Positions 1 through 12,748 of a stretch of DNA of 64,000 nucleotides are shown one piece after another. Position 1 is the stretch's first letter. Every line of letters begins with the position of its first letter. A program made the translations under genes and the position numbers. The notes under the pieces were generated by a model. The model had not been told where the DNA came from. It ran no database searches and saw only the letters and a list, made by a program, of their open reading frames with translations. Source of the stretch: Butyriboletus loyo (lineage: Eukaryota; Basidiomycota; Agaricomycetes; Boletales; Boletaceae); assembly GCA_038093515.1 (NCBI GenBank), contig JBBPSI010000030.1, forward strand, positions 114,912-178,911, written 5' to 3'.

Positions 1-2330
1 AGATGCCACTCAAAAGATTCTATCGTTACAACATCATCCCACATCTCAATTACGACGCCAATGGGTAAAGATTCTTCTTCCAACCTCAACTTTTTTGTCT
101 TGATCATTCTGTAGACAAGAAATCCCTGCACAAGTAACGTTTAGTGGGCTTCCCTTGGAGCCAATTTATACCTTGGGCATGGATGTTCCGTCTTCTTGGC
201 TTGTTCGCCCACGTGAAGCGCTCTGCGATCTCGACAATATTCAGCTTGGCAAGCTTTCCCCTGAAGATCAGTCTCAAGGCATCCATGCACTCTTTGCATT
301 GGATTACCTTGTTGTGGAAGGACATGCGCGCGAGTTGAAGACCGTCAACCCGCCTAGAGGGGTCCAACTCCAACTTATCAGCACCCAGGATGGGTCGATC
401 GTCGATGATACACAGATCGTGGCAAACCTGGGATACTTGCAATTCAAGGCGCGCCCGGGAACGTTCCAACTCGAGATACGGGAGGGTCGCGGGAGAGAGA
501 TTTATGAACTCGAGAGCGTCGGGAGTGAGGGATGGAAAAGCCCGTCGTTGACTGAAGCCGGTGATGAGCTGACGGTGATGAGTTTTGATGGGCTCACTCT
601 GTATCCTCGACTGGCTCGAAAACGAGGTGCGGAGAGGTTGGATGTCCTTGATGGGTTGCAGACTACACCTGAGGAAGGGCCAGGGAACATATTGGAAAGC
701 TGGGTGTCTAAGTAAGTATTACGAGATCGTCGTCCAATCGTGCTCTGATCTTCTGTACTAGGATGACCTCGCTTTTGAAGCCAAAAACGGACGACAAAAA
801 GACGAATGTGATCCAAAAACAAGATGATGGTCAAGCTGACATCAATATATTCACTGTAGCATCTGGCCTGTTGTATGAGGTAGGCTCCGTTTAAGTTCTA
901 GCGGCTGCGTTCTTAGTGGGTTTGCCACAGCGTTTTGTCTCGATCATGATCTTGAGCGTGTTGCGTAACACCAAGAGCAGCGTCAAGTTTTGGTTCATCG
1001 AGAACTTCCTTTCTCCATCCTTCCTTGTGCGTGTCTCGACAACCTTCTATCCCGTGTGTTGACACGCACTTCAGGAATTTATACCACACATGGCGGAGGA
1101 GTACGGTTTTCAATACGAGTTGGTGACTTACAAATGGCCGTCGTGGCTAAGGGCACAGAAGGAGAAGCAGCGCATTATATGGGCTTACAAAATTCTTTTC
1201 CTCGATGTCCTTTTTCCGATGGACCTCAAAAAAGTGATCTTTGTCGATGCTGATCAGATCGTACGAGCAGACCTGCAAGAGCTGGTCGATCTAGATCTTC
1301 ATGGAGCGCCATACGGTTACACGCCGATGGGGGATGACAATTATGACATGGAAGGATTCCGTTTCTGGAAAACGGGATATTGGCATGATTTCCTGGATGG
1401 TAGACCGTATCACATCAGGTACTGTTCTATCATAGTCCACTTTTTTGCTCATCCTCACATCCCCCCGAGTGCGCTATATGTTGTGGATCTCGTCCGCTTC
1501 CGTCAAGTGAGTTGCCCCCGTTTATACGAATTGCGCTTGCATTTACTAACCGTTGAATGCAGATGGCTGCTGGGGTGAGTACACGACAGCAGTGGCGAGG
1601 TTCTTAGGCTTACTGTCGTCGTAGGATCTTCTCCGGGGATCATATCAATTATTGTCCCAAGATCCTAACTCGCTGGCAAACTTGGATCAAGGTTTGCTAC
1701 CCAATTATGGTTTTAGAAAGGCTGATTAATGTTATGAATCAAGATCTTCCCAATAATTTGCAGGCACAAGTTCCGATCGTAAGTCATGGCCTGTTGTGAA
1801 TCGGACAACGGCTGATGTAGAAGCAGTACTCCTTGCACGAGGATTGGCTATGGGTAAGTAGATTCCTCCTACTGAGGAGAAGAGGAAGCTGACGATAGTC
1901 ACTCAGTGTGAGACATGGTGTATGTCGGCTCCTTTAACTCGTACATTCGACGCGATACTGAAAAGCTACCCAACCAACCACAGGCAGTAAAGACAGGCTC
2001 CATCGTGCAAAGACGATTGACTTGTGTCAAAACCCCCTCACGGTTGGTCAACCCTATTGAACTCCACCCCTATCACTCCACTCACTGAAATCCATTCGAG
2101 CACAGAAAGAACCCAAACTGTCTCGGGCGCGTCAGATTCCCGAATGGGAGGAGTACGACAATGAGATTGCTCGATTCGTGCGCCGACTGGCCGCCGAGGG
2201 CAAGATCCACGCGAGCGTGGCGACGGCGGATTCGAACGTGCTCGCTGGGAGCAATGTGCAACCCGGGACGCACTTGGGCGGCGATTCGTCGGTGAAGGAA
2301 GGATCTGAATCTTTACATGACGAGCTGTAG
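1..2330 (+). CDS. UDP-glucose:glycoprotein glucosyltransferase, C-terminal part (5' end outside window)
   Basis: The ER-lumen folding sensor UGGT adds glucose back to unfolded N-glycoproteins so that they rebind calnexin. The window opens in frame with [12 protein letters not shown], which fits the UGGT region before the catalytic domain. After an intron come [16 protein letters not shown] and [13 protein letters not shown]. The GT24 glucosyltransferase domain follows, spread over several short introns: [17 protein letters not shown], the metal-binding segment [15 protein letters not shown], then YGYTPMGDD and FWKTGYW. The last exon reads [18 protein letters not shown], the conserved end of the catalytic region. 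The protein ends in HDEL, a classical ER-retrieval signal. The 3' part from about 1400 to 2030 has many very small exons, so its exact splicing is uncertain. Family identity is very secure; the N-terminal two thirds are missing only because of the window edge. Confidence 0.93.
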
Positions 2331-3300
2331 TAGCCAGATTTGTGCTGGTGCCTTTCGAGTAGATGGAGAGGGGTATGACTACTAATTGGCCTTTGGTATC
2401 AGTGGGAGATGTTCTTCCTGGATCAGCAGCCCTTGTGGCATGACTCGGAATAGCGAATTCAAAAATTCATTACTACTGCTCCACGGTCGGTGATGTGATG
2501 GGAAAAGTGTCGTGCGTATCAGTTCAATCTGCCAAGTGCTCTCAAGGCCAGTCTCGCCGAGAGCAACTGCATGGCCAATTTCAGTTGCCACGTTGAAACC
2601 TCGAAACCCATTATGTGCCACTGGCGGCAAGAACACCACGGTCACCATTCCCATCACGTCCTTGGATATCTTGTTGTATTACTATTAGAAGGTCCTGGAA
2701 AAGAGGAACGATGAACTTCTTCGCTCGCTCACAGATGACGGCGCTGCGCTGACTCGAACGTATGTTCTCAACCTTCCTTGACTCGACCATCTTTGGCGGT
2801 GCTTGGAATCATCTTCGGGCCAGATCATGTGGATCATTCATGATCATTCACGGTGTTGACAGTCTCCTCCATCCCCTCTCGAATGGCTTGTATTGATCAT
2901 TGCTCCCCTCGTATTCAGGAACTCTTGGGGACCGAATAATTATCCCTGCACTTTTTGCAAGGTAGGAATCTTGTCCTGTCCAACCTCGGGGAGGATGTTA
3001 GGATAAAAACCTCCCCCATCTCGGGCAGGCGTGAATCAGCGGGAGTATCTCTAGTTGTGGTCAAGACATGCTTGGCTACCACAATTGAGAGGACTGGCCT
3101 TTCGTGAATTTCGCTGTAAGACTCCATATTTCCAACACCCGTATTCGGCACTGTTAAAACATCCATTCCTCGTTTCCCCCTTAGTTTGTTTCACGAATAC
3201 GTGACTTCACGATGTCTGTGATCAAAATCCGTTGTTCGTATCAGAATTACTTCAATGCATTCTGGATTGTGTCGCTACACCCGCGAATCATACGATGAGC
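2331..3300. other. Intergenic, no gene seen
   Basis: There is no long reading frame with recognisable protein character on either strand. Short frames such as the one at 2382-2657 (-) look like chance frames. No RNA gene or repeat was recognised. Confidence 0.5.
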
Positions 3301-3308
3301 TGGTTCCT

Positions 3309-3471
3309 GATAGAGAGGGATGGCGAGCGCTCGCCGCGTTAGCCCAAACCTGCCGCGCGTTCTCGGCTTGATACTCTTTGGCGGCAGTTGAGTTCACTCG
3401 AACCTGGCGCCTGCCTTCGAGATGCTATAAGACGAGTGCTGCCCACCGTAGTCGACGCCTACACTGGCTAA
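3309..3471 (+). pseudogene. F-box-like remnant
   Basis: Read on the plus strand, this stretch gives DREGWRALAALAQTCRAFSA and then, after a one-base frame change near 3370, LDTLWRQLSSLEPGA before a stop at 3471. The pattern L..L...CR.FS.LDTLWR.L resembles the helix-rich F-box core seen in the large F-box families of mushroom-forming fungi. The frame break, the absence of a convincing start and the loss of similarity after the stop indicate a decayed fragment. The assignment rests on a short motif and is tentative. Confidence 0.4.
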
Positions 3472-5084
3472 TGAATGCACGACGTGAAATTTCCTCGACG
3501 TTTCAGGGGCACTTTCTAGAGCGTTGAGCGCTACGTGCCGGCAGAAGAGGAATTCCGACAAGCAGAAAAAACTATATTCTCTAAGGAGTGACGATGTAGA
3601 TGCTGAGCTCAAATCCGTGGGACGTGCTGGACGATGGACTGTGCAGCGTTGGTAGATGGCGGTCAGGTGAAATATGAAAAAAAAAAAAAGTACCCGGTAA
3701 CAAGCCAAGTTTGAGAGATGGACATGCTAGTACTACAACCGGGTGATGGGCAGTGGCATGAGTCGCAAAGCCACCATACAGCTCGACCCACTGGGACCCC
3801 TTTCGAGTATCCTACTTCGGATCATATCGATGTAACTTACCGCAGCATCGCGTCATTTGATGATAGTCCGACTCCAACGCCGTGGCCCCGGCCGAGAAAA
3901 AAGGAACATGTCTAGTAAGTCGGTCTCTTCACAGAACTTCGTTTAGGATGTACCATCTAGGTGAACCGGAGATGGCCGCGAGTCGAGTTACAGTTCCGAC
4001 TCAAATTGACCCATAAGTGTGACATGTTCGGAGCTGCATGTGTCACACCTCTGACCAGGTGGATGGGTTACAACATGAACCGGCGACTCCGACGGGAGTA
4101 CACAAATATCCGCACGACTAGAAGGCCCGAGTACTAGCGGGACTATGACAAGAGGAGGATAGTATCCCTGTTGCCCCTACAATTATACCATGATATGGTC
4201 CGGTTACGGTATTCAAATCAGTGAAACGGTTAGTGGTCAGAACCGTTGAACGGCTAGCAGTCTGTAGCAGTCAGCCACACTCGGGTAGCATCGGAAACCA
4301 GTAACTGTTTACTGATGCCGCCTTCTTCGCCGGCCGCCCAGGTGTTGTTGCGTATTTTCAGACTTTACTTGCGACGACCACGGCGTAGAGCATGTGGATG
4401 TCTTGATTGCTTCCCCATCCCTGGCTGGGGTAATTGTCACGAGAAGGCTCTCAAGTACCCTTTCCGAACCGTGTGTTGGAGATCTCATCATCCCGTGTCC
4501 CGGTTCTGCGAAGCTAAAGCCATCGTCCGAGCACGGCCGAAAACCCTCGTACGTCTCACCAGTTAGAGATGATACTGGTATGGGTATTGTATCATTTGCT
4601 ACCTCGTCCTGCACAAACGTCCTCTTCGGTCCCAGTTTCCCGCACTGTCAGCGGACATCTATTGATGATTTTTGATAGTCTCTCTTCGACTGGCCTCCCA
4701 CAGCTTCAAAGATTTCCTGGTCCAGATCCTGGCGGTGCGTGATCTCGGACTCAATCCACCCATTTACACATGGTAAGTTTATACCAGATTTCCGTCGGCA
4801 AGCAGAAGCTGTAGCCGGGTACTATCACAGCCGTTTCTTAGCTCGCCGGCGATAGTATGAAGGTGTAGACGTTCCGACTCGCATCTCCGCAGCATTGAAG
4901 GGGCATGTTTGAATAATTAAACGCACCCGCATGAGGATCAGAGTATTACGTAACAGGACGGGAGTACCGTACGTACAGGCACAGCCAGCATGATGGTCGA
5001 GCGCGGAACACAACTCTCATCAGGATTTAGAACAGTGCCTGCAAAATGTTCCTGATATGATTTACTCTCTGGTGACTGGCCAGG
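3472..5084. other. Gene-poor intergenic stretch
   Basis: Only short, low-quality frames occur here (for example 3718-3915 + and 4309-4614 -). None shows a domain, signal peptide or intron pattern I can support. A poly-A run lies near 3677-3689. The last part is the upstream region of the thaumatin-like gene. Confidence 0.45.
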
Positions 5085-5090
5085 TATAAA
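5085..5090 (+). promoter_or_regulatory. TATA box of the thaumatin-like gene
   Basis: A perfect TATAAA lies 65 bp upstream of the start codon at 5155, a good distance for a short 5' leader. Its context and the start of a strongly signal-peptide-like protein downstream support it as the core promoter. Confidence 0.55.
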
Positions 5091-5154
5091 AGCAGCTAGA
5101 GACCGGGTCCTGCGGCAAGAAGTTCTGGTTCTGCAACTCCTTACCTACTCTGAC

Positions 5155-6393
5155 ATGACGAAACTGGCTCTGATTTCATCCCTCGCTCTTGTGTCGGGGG
5201 CCTTGGCCCAACGCACTCTTGTCGTATACAATGGCTGCCCTTTCACCGTCTGGTAAGCATGACTCTATGAGTGATTGAGTTGCTACCGACAAGCTCGCAA
5301 GGCCTGCGATGTACACGGGCTCGGGAACTGCTCCCAACTACCCTACTGGGTATGTGTCCTCCATCTTGAGTTTCCGTGAATGCTAACCGTATTTGAAGAT
5401 GGGAAGCTGCGGCATACACCTCCGTGACATTCCAAGTACGACCCATATTTTTCTTATCTCTCCTTTACATTTTACTTGCTTAACGAAATCAATCTTTCCA
5501 GGTCCCGAGTGACTGGACTGCCGCCAGAATCTGGGTACGTCAGTGGATGGCGGGAACGCTATCAATCTCACGCTTCTTCTCTAGGGTCGTCGTGACTGCG
5601 ACTTCAGCGTCAACCCTGGTCCTAACTCCTGCATTGACGGAGGTTGCAATGGTGGTTTGGAGTGTGTTGACCCGGTATGGATTGTTGTTATCTCTCGTGA
5701 ATCTCATGAATCATCTGTGAATGCAGGGTGTCCCCCCAGCCTCACTGGCGGAGTTCACGCTCGGCGCTGGTGGTGTCGACTACTACGATGGTTTGTACCC
5801 CCACACTGTACGAATCCTATCCTGACTGTCGGTCCTAGTTTCCCTCGTCGATGGATACAACTTGCCCCTCGCTATCACGAACGCTGTCAATTGCGGTATC
5901 GCTGACTGCCCAGTCGATCTCGGCCCAAACTGTTCGTGCTGATTTGTCTCCCCTTGATCGAAAATGATTGATACGGTACTTAGGTCCTGCACCCCTCATT
6001 GGTCCCTTTGACTCGACCGGCTTTCCCGTTGGATGCAAGAGCGCGTGCGAGGCCAACCTGGACGGCAACCCAAGTGGGTGGTCACACATTTAGCGAGAGA
6101 TTTCCTAATCCACACTTTGCTAGCCAATTCGCCCAACTGCTGTACCGGTCAATACAACACGCCTGCAACCTGCCTTTCCTCGGGTGTTGAATACTACAGC
6201 TACTTCAGTGCGTATATTCGTCGCACCATAATATGTTTTGTTCTGACAACACCGCTCCACGACAGAGGGCAACTGCCCGAACTCGTATTGCTACGCCTAC
6301 GACGAATCGAGCGGCACGGCGCTCTGGACTTGTGCCTCGGGCCTCAACGCCGTGTACACCATCACGTTTTGCCCTTCTCCCTCTGAAGTTTAA
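5155..6393 (+). CDS. Secreted thaumatin-like protein
   Basis: Thaumatin-like proteins are secreted, disulfide-rich proteins; in fungi several bind or cut beta-1,3-glucan and act in wall remodelling or against competitors. The first exon from ATG 5155 gives a clean signal peptide (MTKLALISSLALVSGALA) followed by QRTLVVYNGCPFTVWPAM, the usual thaumatin N-terminus (NNCPFTVWP). Later exons give ARIWGRRDCDF (the family signature), CNGGLEC, PPASLAEFTLG, YYDVSLVDGYNLP, CGIADCPVDL, CKSACEAN and CCTGQYNTPATC. The final exon has YCYAYDE and VYTITFCPS and stops at 6393. About seven introns of roughly 45-60 bp interrupt the gene. Cysteines typical of the family are present, and length (about 250 residues after splicing) is normal. 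It looks intact. Glucanase activity is not shown by the sequence alone. Confidence 0.9.
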
Positions 6394-7514
6394 GACGACT
6401 AGTGAAAAGACCTCGTTATGTGGCGATTTAGTTTAAATTCAGAGATCGTTACACAATTCCGGCTTTTGTGTATATGGAGTACTGCGTGAAAAAAAATCAG
6501 ATTTATTGTGTGGTCGACCATGTGCAAGATCGCGCTGACTTGCTGTATTCACACCGACAGAGAGCATCGGATGCACCTGACCGTACTTATACCATCGGCT
6601 GAGAGTGCATTCATAGATCCCACGGACACCACGGGTGACGATGGTCCTAAGTGGTCGTTGTTAGGTTCTCAGCCAGGTCCACTCGCTGATGCAGTACCGT
6701 AGTACACAGTTTTGTACACGCAAAGTGAGACCTTCCTCACGATACCCGCTCAACGAACCCGCGTTCTCAGCGAAAGGGAGCACTTTGAGCATCGCGAGAT
6801 CGTCTCTGGCGATGTGAAGTGGGCACATGGAATGCGATCGGCAACGTCGTACCCGCTACTTGTGTCTGCAGCCAGACCCAATGTGATGTTGCCATCACTG
6901 GCACAGGATAGGCGCATCTCTGCGGGACCGGGCGTTCTTTTTTTATGATCAGTGTCAGGCAAGGCAGTACCCGAGTCCATCCGTATCAGCAGACATTCCG
7001 CACCCACCCGGGGTTCTGATCATATCCGTGTTTGAACTACTTCAAGTCCAACGAGCCATTCCCCCAGGGCAGGCACAAAGAGATGGACACACATTGGAGC
7101 GAGTCGGACTGTGACTGTTAGAAAGTGCTCCTTCGGCCCAATGAGACCCCACGCATGAAATAGCACCAAGCAAAGCGTAATGTTAGAATCGACAAACAGG
7201 TGCCCTGGAAGATGGTAGGAAGACATCCATGTGCGAGCTGCCGACCGCGTGTGATAGAGATGTAACGATTCCCATCATGCGATGTACCCGGCCCGGTGAT
7301 TCAAATGCTTCATAAATTGGGAAATCGCCGTGAAATTCTACATGACATTACCTCCTATCGGCATACGATGGGTGGCGTAGTAGAGGAGTTGAATCCTAGG
7401 CCTGATTGCTCGTACAATTGCTGTGGGTAATACAATGAAATCAGCATACACTCTTCTTACATTGACATAAAGGTCGCTGCAAGTGGGAGGTCTTGTGTCC
7501 TACAGAGAGGCACC
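6394..7514. other. Intergenic, no gene seen
   Basis: This region lies between the thaumatin-like gene and the 3' end of the convergent cystathionine gamma-synthase gene. Several frames of 60-85 codons exist on both strands, but none has recognisable domains or convincing splice structure. Confidence 0.5.
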
Positions 7515-9563
7515 CTACTTGGCAGATTCCGCGGCCTTCAAGGCTGCATCAAATGAGTGTAGTAGCAAGTCCCTATCTTCCATGCCCACGCTGATCCGCA
7601 CTAATCCCTCCTCAACCCCATACTGGGCCGCCCATCCGAGCTCAGTGTAGTGAGCAAGGATCGTGTATGGGCAAGCTAGAGTGAAGTTTGTTCCGAGACT
7701 TGGGCCTTTCTGACAGGATAGGGCGTCAAAGAAGGCCTTCGACGCAGCCAAGGATGTGAATGTGAGGGAGAACAGTCCACCATAGCCGCCTTCAGGGAGT
7801 TTACATCGTAGGTAGTTGGTGGGAGTCGAGTACTTCGGGTAAAAGACCTCTTTTATGGCGGCGGACGCCACGCCCTCAGTGGGGGAGCGCGAGCGTAGGA
7901 ACGCACAGATGGCTTGGGTGTTTTCGTCGACGGCTCGAACACGCTGCGCAAAGTCACGGGAATTGCGTTCCATGAAGAGAGCATCTTCGTTAAAGTACGT
8001 ATCTTCGTAGGTAGCCATATGACTTTTCAAAGTTGAATAATGACGTCCTTTCGGATTGAGGACGAGGCTGGATGTATACATGACTTGTACGTCAAGTCAG
8101 AATATCGAGATTCAACATACCTCCCACCCATGGCATTCGCATCGCCACTGAAGATCTTGGACAGACTCGTAGCAACAATATCTGTGTATGGTAGTACCTC
8201 GATGTTGACAAAGTTCCCAATAGTGTCGTCAACAACCAGAAAAAAGTCGTATTTATCCGCCAACGCTCTAAGGCGGGGGATATCTGCTGAGCGCAGAAGC
8301 GGATTCGATGGAAACTCGGTGAAGAGGGCAAGAATTGGAGGTTTCGTTGGATCTCGACTGGATTCCTTGGCGAGCATACTTTCCAGGGTATCGATGTCTG
8401 AGTCAAGTCCATGACCGAAGAAATGGGTTCCTGGTCCCCATTTCTCTAGAATTTTGAGGGTGTCGGTGTACGGAAATCTATGGGTCAGAGAATTTTAGCG
8501 ACTAGCCCATACAAGAGATGCAAGCTTACCCGAAACAAACACTTTTTGCTGGAGGTCGCGATCGGAGGCAGAGCTGGTGGGCATTCCAAATCGCAGCCAT
8601 CCCTGTGGGGTAAAGAAACACATCATCTTCGCTGACATCCTGAACACCTCTACTGCTCGGTCCAATCTCGACATCGTGTGAGCCAGCGCAAGGTCCCTGC
8701 GGACCGTCTTGCACATTATCCCTTATGAGAACCCCAGCTATACGTCTCCGAAGGGCGCGCTTTGCGAATGCGGCAGCACTAAGAGGTAAGTTACGGCCAT
8801 ATCGTTCTTCGAGGTACGTGCTTTGATCCTTGCTCAATACGTCCGCAGGTATGGTGGTATTCGGCTGCTTTCTGACTCCTCCCGATGGTATCCGAGCCGC
8901 CGGCTGCTTGACTGAATAATACTTGTTGGAGGCCCTGAAAGGTGGATGAGATAGAGTCGGCGAGCTTGGTGGGGATACGGACGATTGTGGGTTTTGCTTG
9001 TCTTGGCCAGGCAAAAGGGAGAGACAATGCTCAGCAAACCGAGAAGAGATGCCCAGGCCAGTGTGCTGCCAAAATTGCTTTGCGATAGGGAAGATGTCCG
9101 CAGGGAAGAGCGCGATATGTAACTCGGGACATTGACGTGTCTGTGCGGCAGAGTCTTCGGGACAGATGGAGTACTGGACAAGTCTGACGTGTGCTGGCGT
9201 TCCCGTACGTGTGGCTCTGTCAAGTATGAACGCTCGGCACTGGTCTGCAATCCTTTTGGAGGGACATAACAGACACTTCTCTCCGTTAATCCCGAATTTT
9301 TGTTCACAGATACGGGCGAGCTGAAGGAAATGAGGTCCAACCAAGGCGAAGCTCGGTGTTAGAATGGTACGTACCTTTTGGATACTTAGATGTATGAAGA
9401 AGCGTGGATATCCTGAGACCATCGAATCCACAACGCGCTTCTCTCCCTCTTCATAACCGACATTATCCTTCCAAGTTGGAAGAGAAACGGAGATGGCATG
9501 CTGGGTGAACGGCGGGACCGCGAGTCCCAGGGTTTCGCTTCCGACGGCGACGGCCGTGGCCAT
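7515..9563 (-). CDS. STR2: Cystathionine gamma-synthase (fungal Str2/Met-7 type)
   Basis: This PLP enzyme joins cysteine with an activated homoserine ester to give cystathionine, the transsulfuration route towards methionine, in the cytosol. The ATG at 9563 gives MATAVAVGSETLG. It is followed by the fungal N-terminal hallmark SVSLPTWKDNVGYEEGEKRV and YPRFFIHLSIQK. After an intron come LARICEQKFG and a fungal-specific N-terminal extension. The PLP fold begins near DVFLYPTGMAAIWNAH. DYFFLVVDDTIGNF-like residues (YDFFLVVDDTIGNF) form the cofactor-binding aspartate region, and ATSLSKIFSGD carries the Schiff-base lysine. The C-terminal domain ends with GLVRISVGMEDRDLL and a stop at 7515-7517. At least three GT-AG introns lie within the gene. 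All key residues are visible and the gene looks functional. It runs divergently from the MYND gene to its right. Confidence 0.92.
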
Positions 9564-10154
9564 TATGGTCTTGAGGCTCGGTGGATGGTGCAAGCAGCGA
9601 TGGAGGGTTGAGTCGGTCGACAAGTCTGATTGACAAGCGAAGGTCGTACATGACTCGCCCCGTGATCAGCCGAAGGGGGCCCGAAAATGACATTTGGCGG
9701 CAGCCGGACGTTGTTCAACGCAACTCGAACTTGACCACGATCATCAGATTTCCAACTTTTGTTCACCACCCGAGCAGTCGTCGTTCCTTGACGCGTCTGA
9801 ATCTCCTACTTGGCACGACACATTGTATACACCGAGCCTTGTTGGGTGTAGATGAGTTCTAGATCCATGTCTTGCGAGCAGCAGTCCACTACGCTGTTCC
9901 GCATCTCGTTTTCAATCGAGCAAAGGAACCAAGTGGGTTTCTCTAGGTGGTTCCAGGACGGTAGCGCCCACGAAGGATACCATATGTAGAGGGGCTGATC
10001 CTTCTGCGTCCTAGGATGGTTACTCCACTCCAAAGGTTCCATGCCGCATGTTGGAGGCGAGGCATAGGCATTGGAGACGTGGGTACTAAATTGATCTTTG
10101 TCGAACAAACCTCACTTTCGAACCCCCATCTATCCATCCCCACAGCGTTAATCG
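9564..10154. promoter_or_regulatory. Divergent intergenic region between STR2 and first MYND gene
   Basis: About 590 bp separate two outward-facing start codons, so both promoters must lie here. No clear TATA box or known binding site was identified. A short frame at 9806-10108 (-) has no supportable product. Confidence 0.4.
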
Positions 10155-12440
10155 ATGAGTTCGGATATCCGCATTATCCCTCCTCAAGATCCTGGTCCAT
10201 CCCTCCTCGGAGGACTCTATTCGAGGTTTACAGGAGGTTGGCAGGGAATGATGGATAGCATAGTGAATAAAAACCCCAAGTTTCCACCGTTGGACATACT
10301 CCCATGTGCCAACGTCAATGTGGATAAACATGATGTTTGCGAAAAGCCAGGCAAACTAGCCTGTAGTTCCTGCAAGCTAGTGTCTTATTGTTCCAAGGTA
10401 TACACTGTTGTCTGAGCACTGTTGGATGTTAACTCATTGCGCCCGTAGGAATGTCAAAAGGCTCATTGGCTCATCCATAAGCGAGGTCGGTGCTAATCTG
10501 CCCATGAGCCCCACCCGTCCTAAGCTACGAACAGATTGCAAGGACCCTATCAGATCGAGTAACTGGAAGCCTGGTTGGATTGCTGAGCGCCGTGAACCTA
10601 GTTTTGTCCTCAGATCCAACATGTCGACAGCGGAAGAATTCGCAAACCGATTCCAAGATAGGCTATCAATTGGCTCATCGCTGTCTGTGTTTTCGCTTCT
10701 GTTTACTTTTCAGAACTCTGACATCCCTGACAGCTGGGGCAACGTTCCGGCTATGGATATTGTCAACTTACAGAATAATGAGAAGGACCTGGCAACAGAC
10801 TTGTCGCTTGCGTTTGTTGGTGGGTGGCCTGTGTATACGGGTATTCTTCATCTGACAACCTTCCAGCCTCGGGTGATATTCGAAACATTGTCACAACAGT
10901 CAATGCCCTTGGATCAGATTATTCTGGGAAACTGAACATCCTGTTCAATGACCTTAATCCCCATGTTGTATCCCGCAATATCGCCCTACTCTTGATCTTG
11001 GGAACAATACCGGATGAAGTTATCGCTGCGGATATAGCACTCCACTTCTGGTACTCCGTTTTCATGCCTATGGAATACCGTCTCCGTATTCTGTCCATGG
11101 TGTCAACCCTGATGAAGCAAGACAATTCTGCTGGTCCAATCGTTGCTGCTTTAGGTCCTCATTCGACAATGACTTGCCTAGTCTTCTCTGACGTCCTGAG
11201 GCTTTTAATGGAGAATGTCGGGCCTGTAATGACTCCCGATCAAGCACAAATCGAGTATAAACGCGTGAGGAAAGCGCCCTCTCGTGTCGATTTTCGAGAC
11301 CGAATGTATATGGGGTTGAAACCCTCGCATCGCCTTGCATTCCTGGAGTATCGGCGGTTCGGCATCATCTTACCTTTTGGAGCCCTCAATGCCCATTGCA
11401 ATGTGCCTAATCCCTCTCTCTTCTCAAGGGGCATATGGCTACAAACTGATTACGCAGATCCCCTCGAATCCTGGGAGTAAGTTTTCGTTCCGTCAGACAT
11501 CAAGAATGAGCAGTGACATTACCCTTAGCATGGATCAAGTTTTCCGTGCGGGAAAGGCGCATGCCGCTCAACCCGAAGATGTCTACGGGTGTCTTTACTT
11601 TTTCCTATCAGACCAACTACGAGCGTTTGCCCGCCACATACGTCAACATCGCATCTCGTTTTATGTTTTCAGCTCTGAAGCCTGTGCACTGGCGCAAGGC
11701 ATCTCCCAGGGCATGCTTGCAGAGTGTGGTGTTCCATCGACCACCCGATTTGACCGTATTGACGTGTCGAACATTATGGACCTAAACTATATTGGTATAC
11801 GAGGCGTGATGAATGCCTGGGGGCCACTTCTCGCGAAGACCGACAATGCCGCTCTCACTGGGTATTTCATGAACTGGGCTGTTTATGAAAAGGGTCGTGT
11901 TGCGGACGCTGGTCCGTCGGCGCTCAAAGGCACAATGGACTTGATGAATAAGTGCAACCGGGTGTGTTGTCAGGCTGTCCACCTTGTTGGGACCATGGTT
12001 ACTGATCTTGCATCAGCTTCGTCCTGGAGCGGACCCGATGCTGGCCGTGTATCTCGCTATGGATGATATGGATGCCTTCTATGATAATTCCAAGGCATTT
12101 TCCAAGTTTTGGAAGGAACATGGTGGTGCCGATGTCAAACTCCAGTTAAGGACAGTCCACAAGATCATCCCACATGTGCGTGATATGGAACCTCTAAAAG
12201 ACCCGTGCTGGACCTGAACCTTTGAACTCTGAACCTTGACAGCGCTTGAAAACTGCTATCGATGCTAAACCAGACGCTCTTCCTGACTTCCCTAATGATG
12301 AAACATGGTATCGTTACGTGCGTTGAACCCACTTTTTCAGAGTTCAATGAATTCCTGACGCTTCCCTTCAACCACAGACTCGACTGATCAATCGGACCTG
12401 GACGGAACGTTACGTCGAGTTCGGCCATAGCAAGGCATAG
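10155..12440 (+). CDS. MYND zinc-finger / DUF4470 protein, copy A
   Basis: The ATG at 10155 opens MSSDIRIIPPQDPGPS. A MYND-type zinc finger follows across an intron: CEKPGKLACSSCKLVSYCSK, then ECQKAHWLIHKRDC. The next conserved block, LWGNVPAMDIVNLQNNEKD...DLSLAFV...GDIRNIVTTVNAL, matches the DUF4470 region of fungal MYND proteins. A long C-terminal part follows (SRNIALLLILGTIPDE, ALHFWYSVFMPMEYRLRIL, YGCLYFFLSDQLRAFA, TTRFDRIDVSNI). The last exon ends WTERYVEFGHSKA. The family is common in Agaricomycetes; its function is unknown, and MYND fingers generally bind proline-rich partners. The gene has several short introns and reads through without obvious damage. Copy B starts 309 bp downstream on the same strand, so the pair is a tandem duplication. 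Confidence 0.82.
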
Positions 12441-12748
12441 ATCTTAAGGTACAAGGGGACGATTTCTTGCTGTACAAAGTACAGTTACCTTTATGTTACT
12501 CTCGAATTTTTTGGGATGGTGCTACACTCCCTTGACAACCATAAACTGATTTTCACAATGAAACGTTTCGCAAGACTAAGGCCGAGGCTTTCAATACCCC
12601 TATGTAGGATGTTCACGAGAAATTAGTGCGTCTTCTGACTCCTCTCTGCCATGTGTCGCCGTGATGGTCGGTGATATCGACCGCCCTAAAACGTCTCAGC
12701 CATAAGGCGTACTACTTGGACATCCCACACCCGTTGCTCACCGTACCC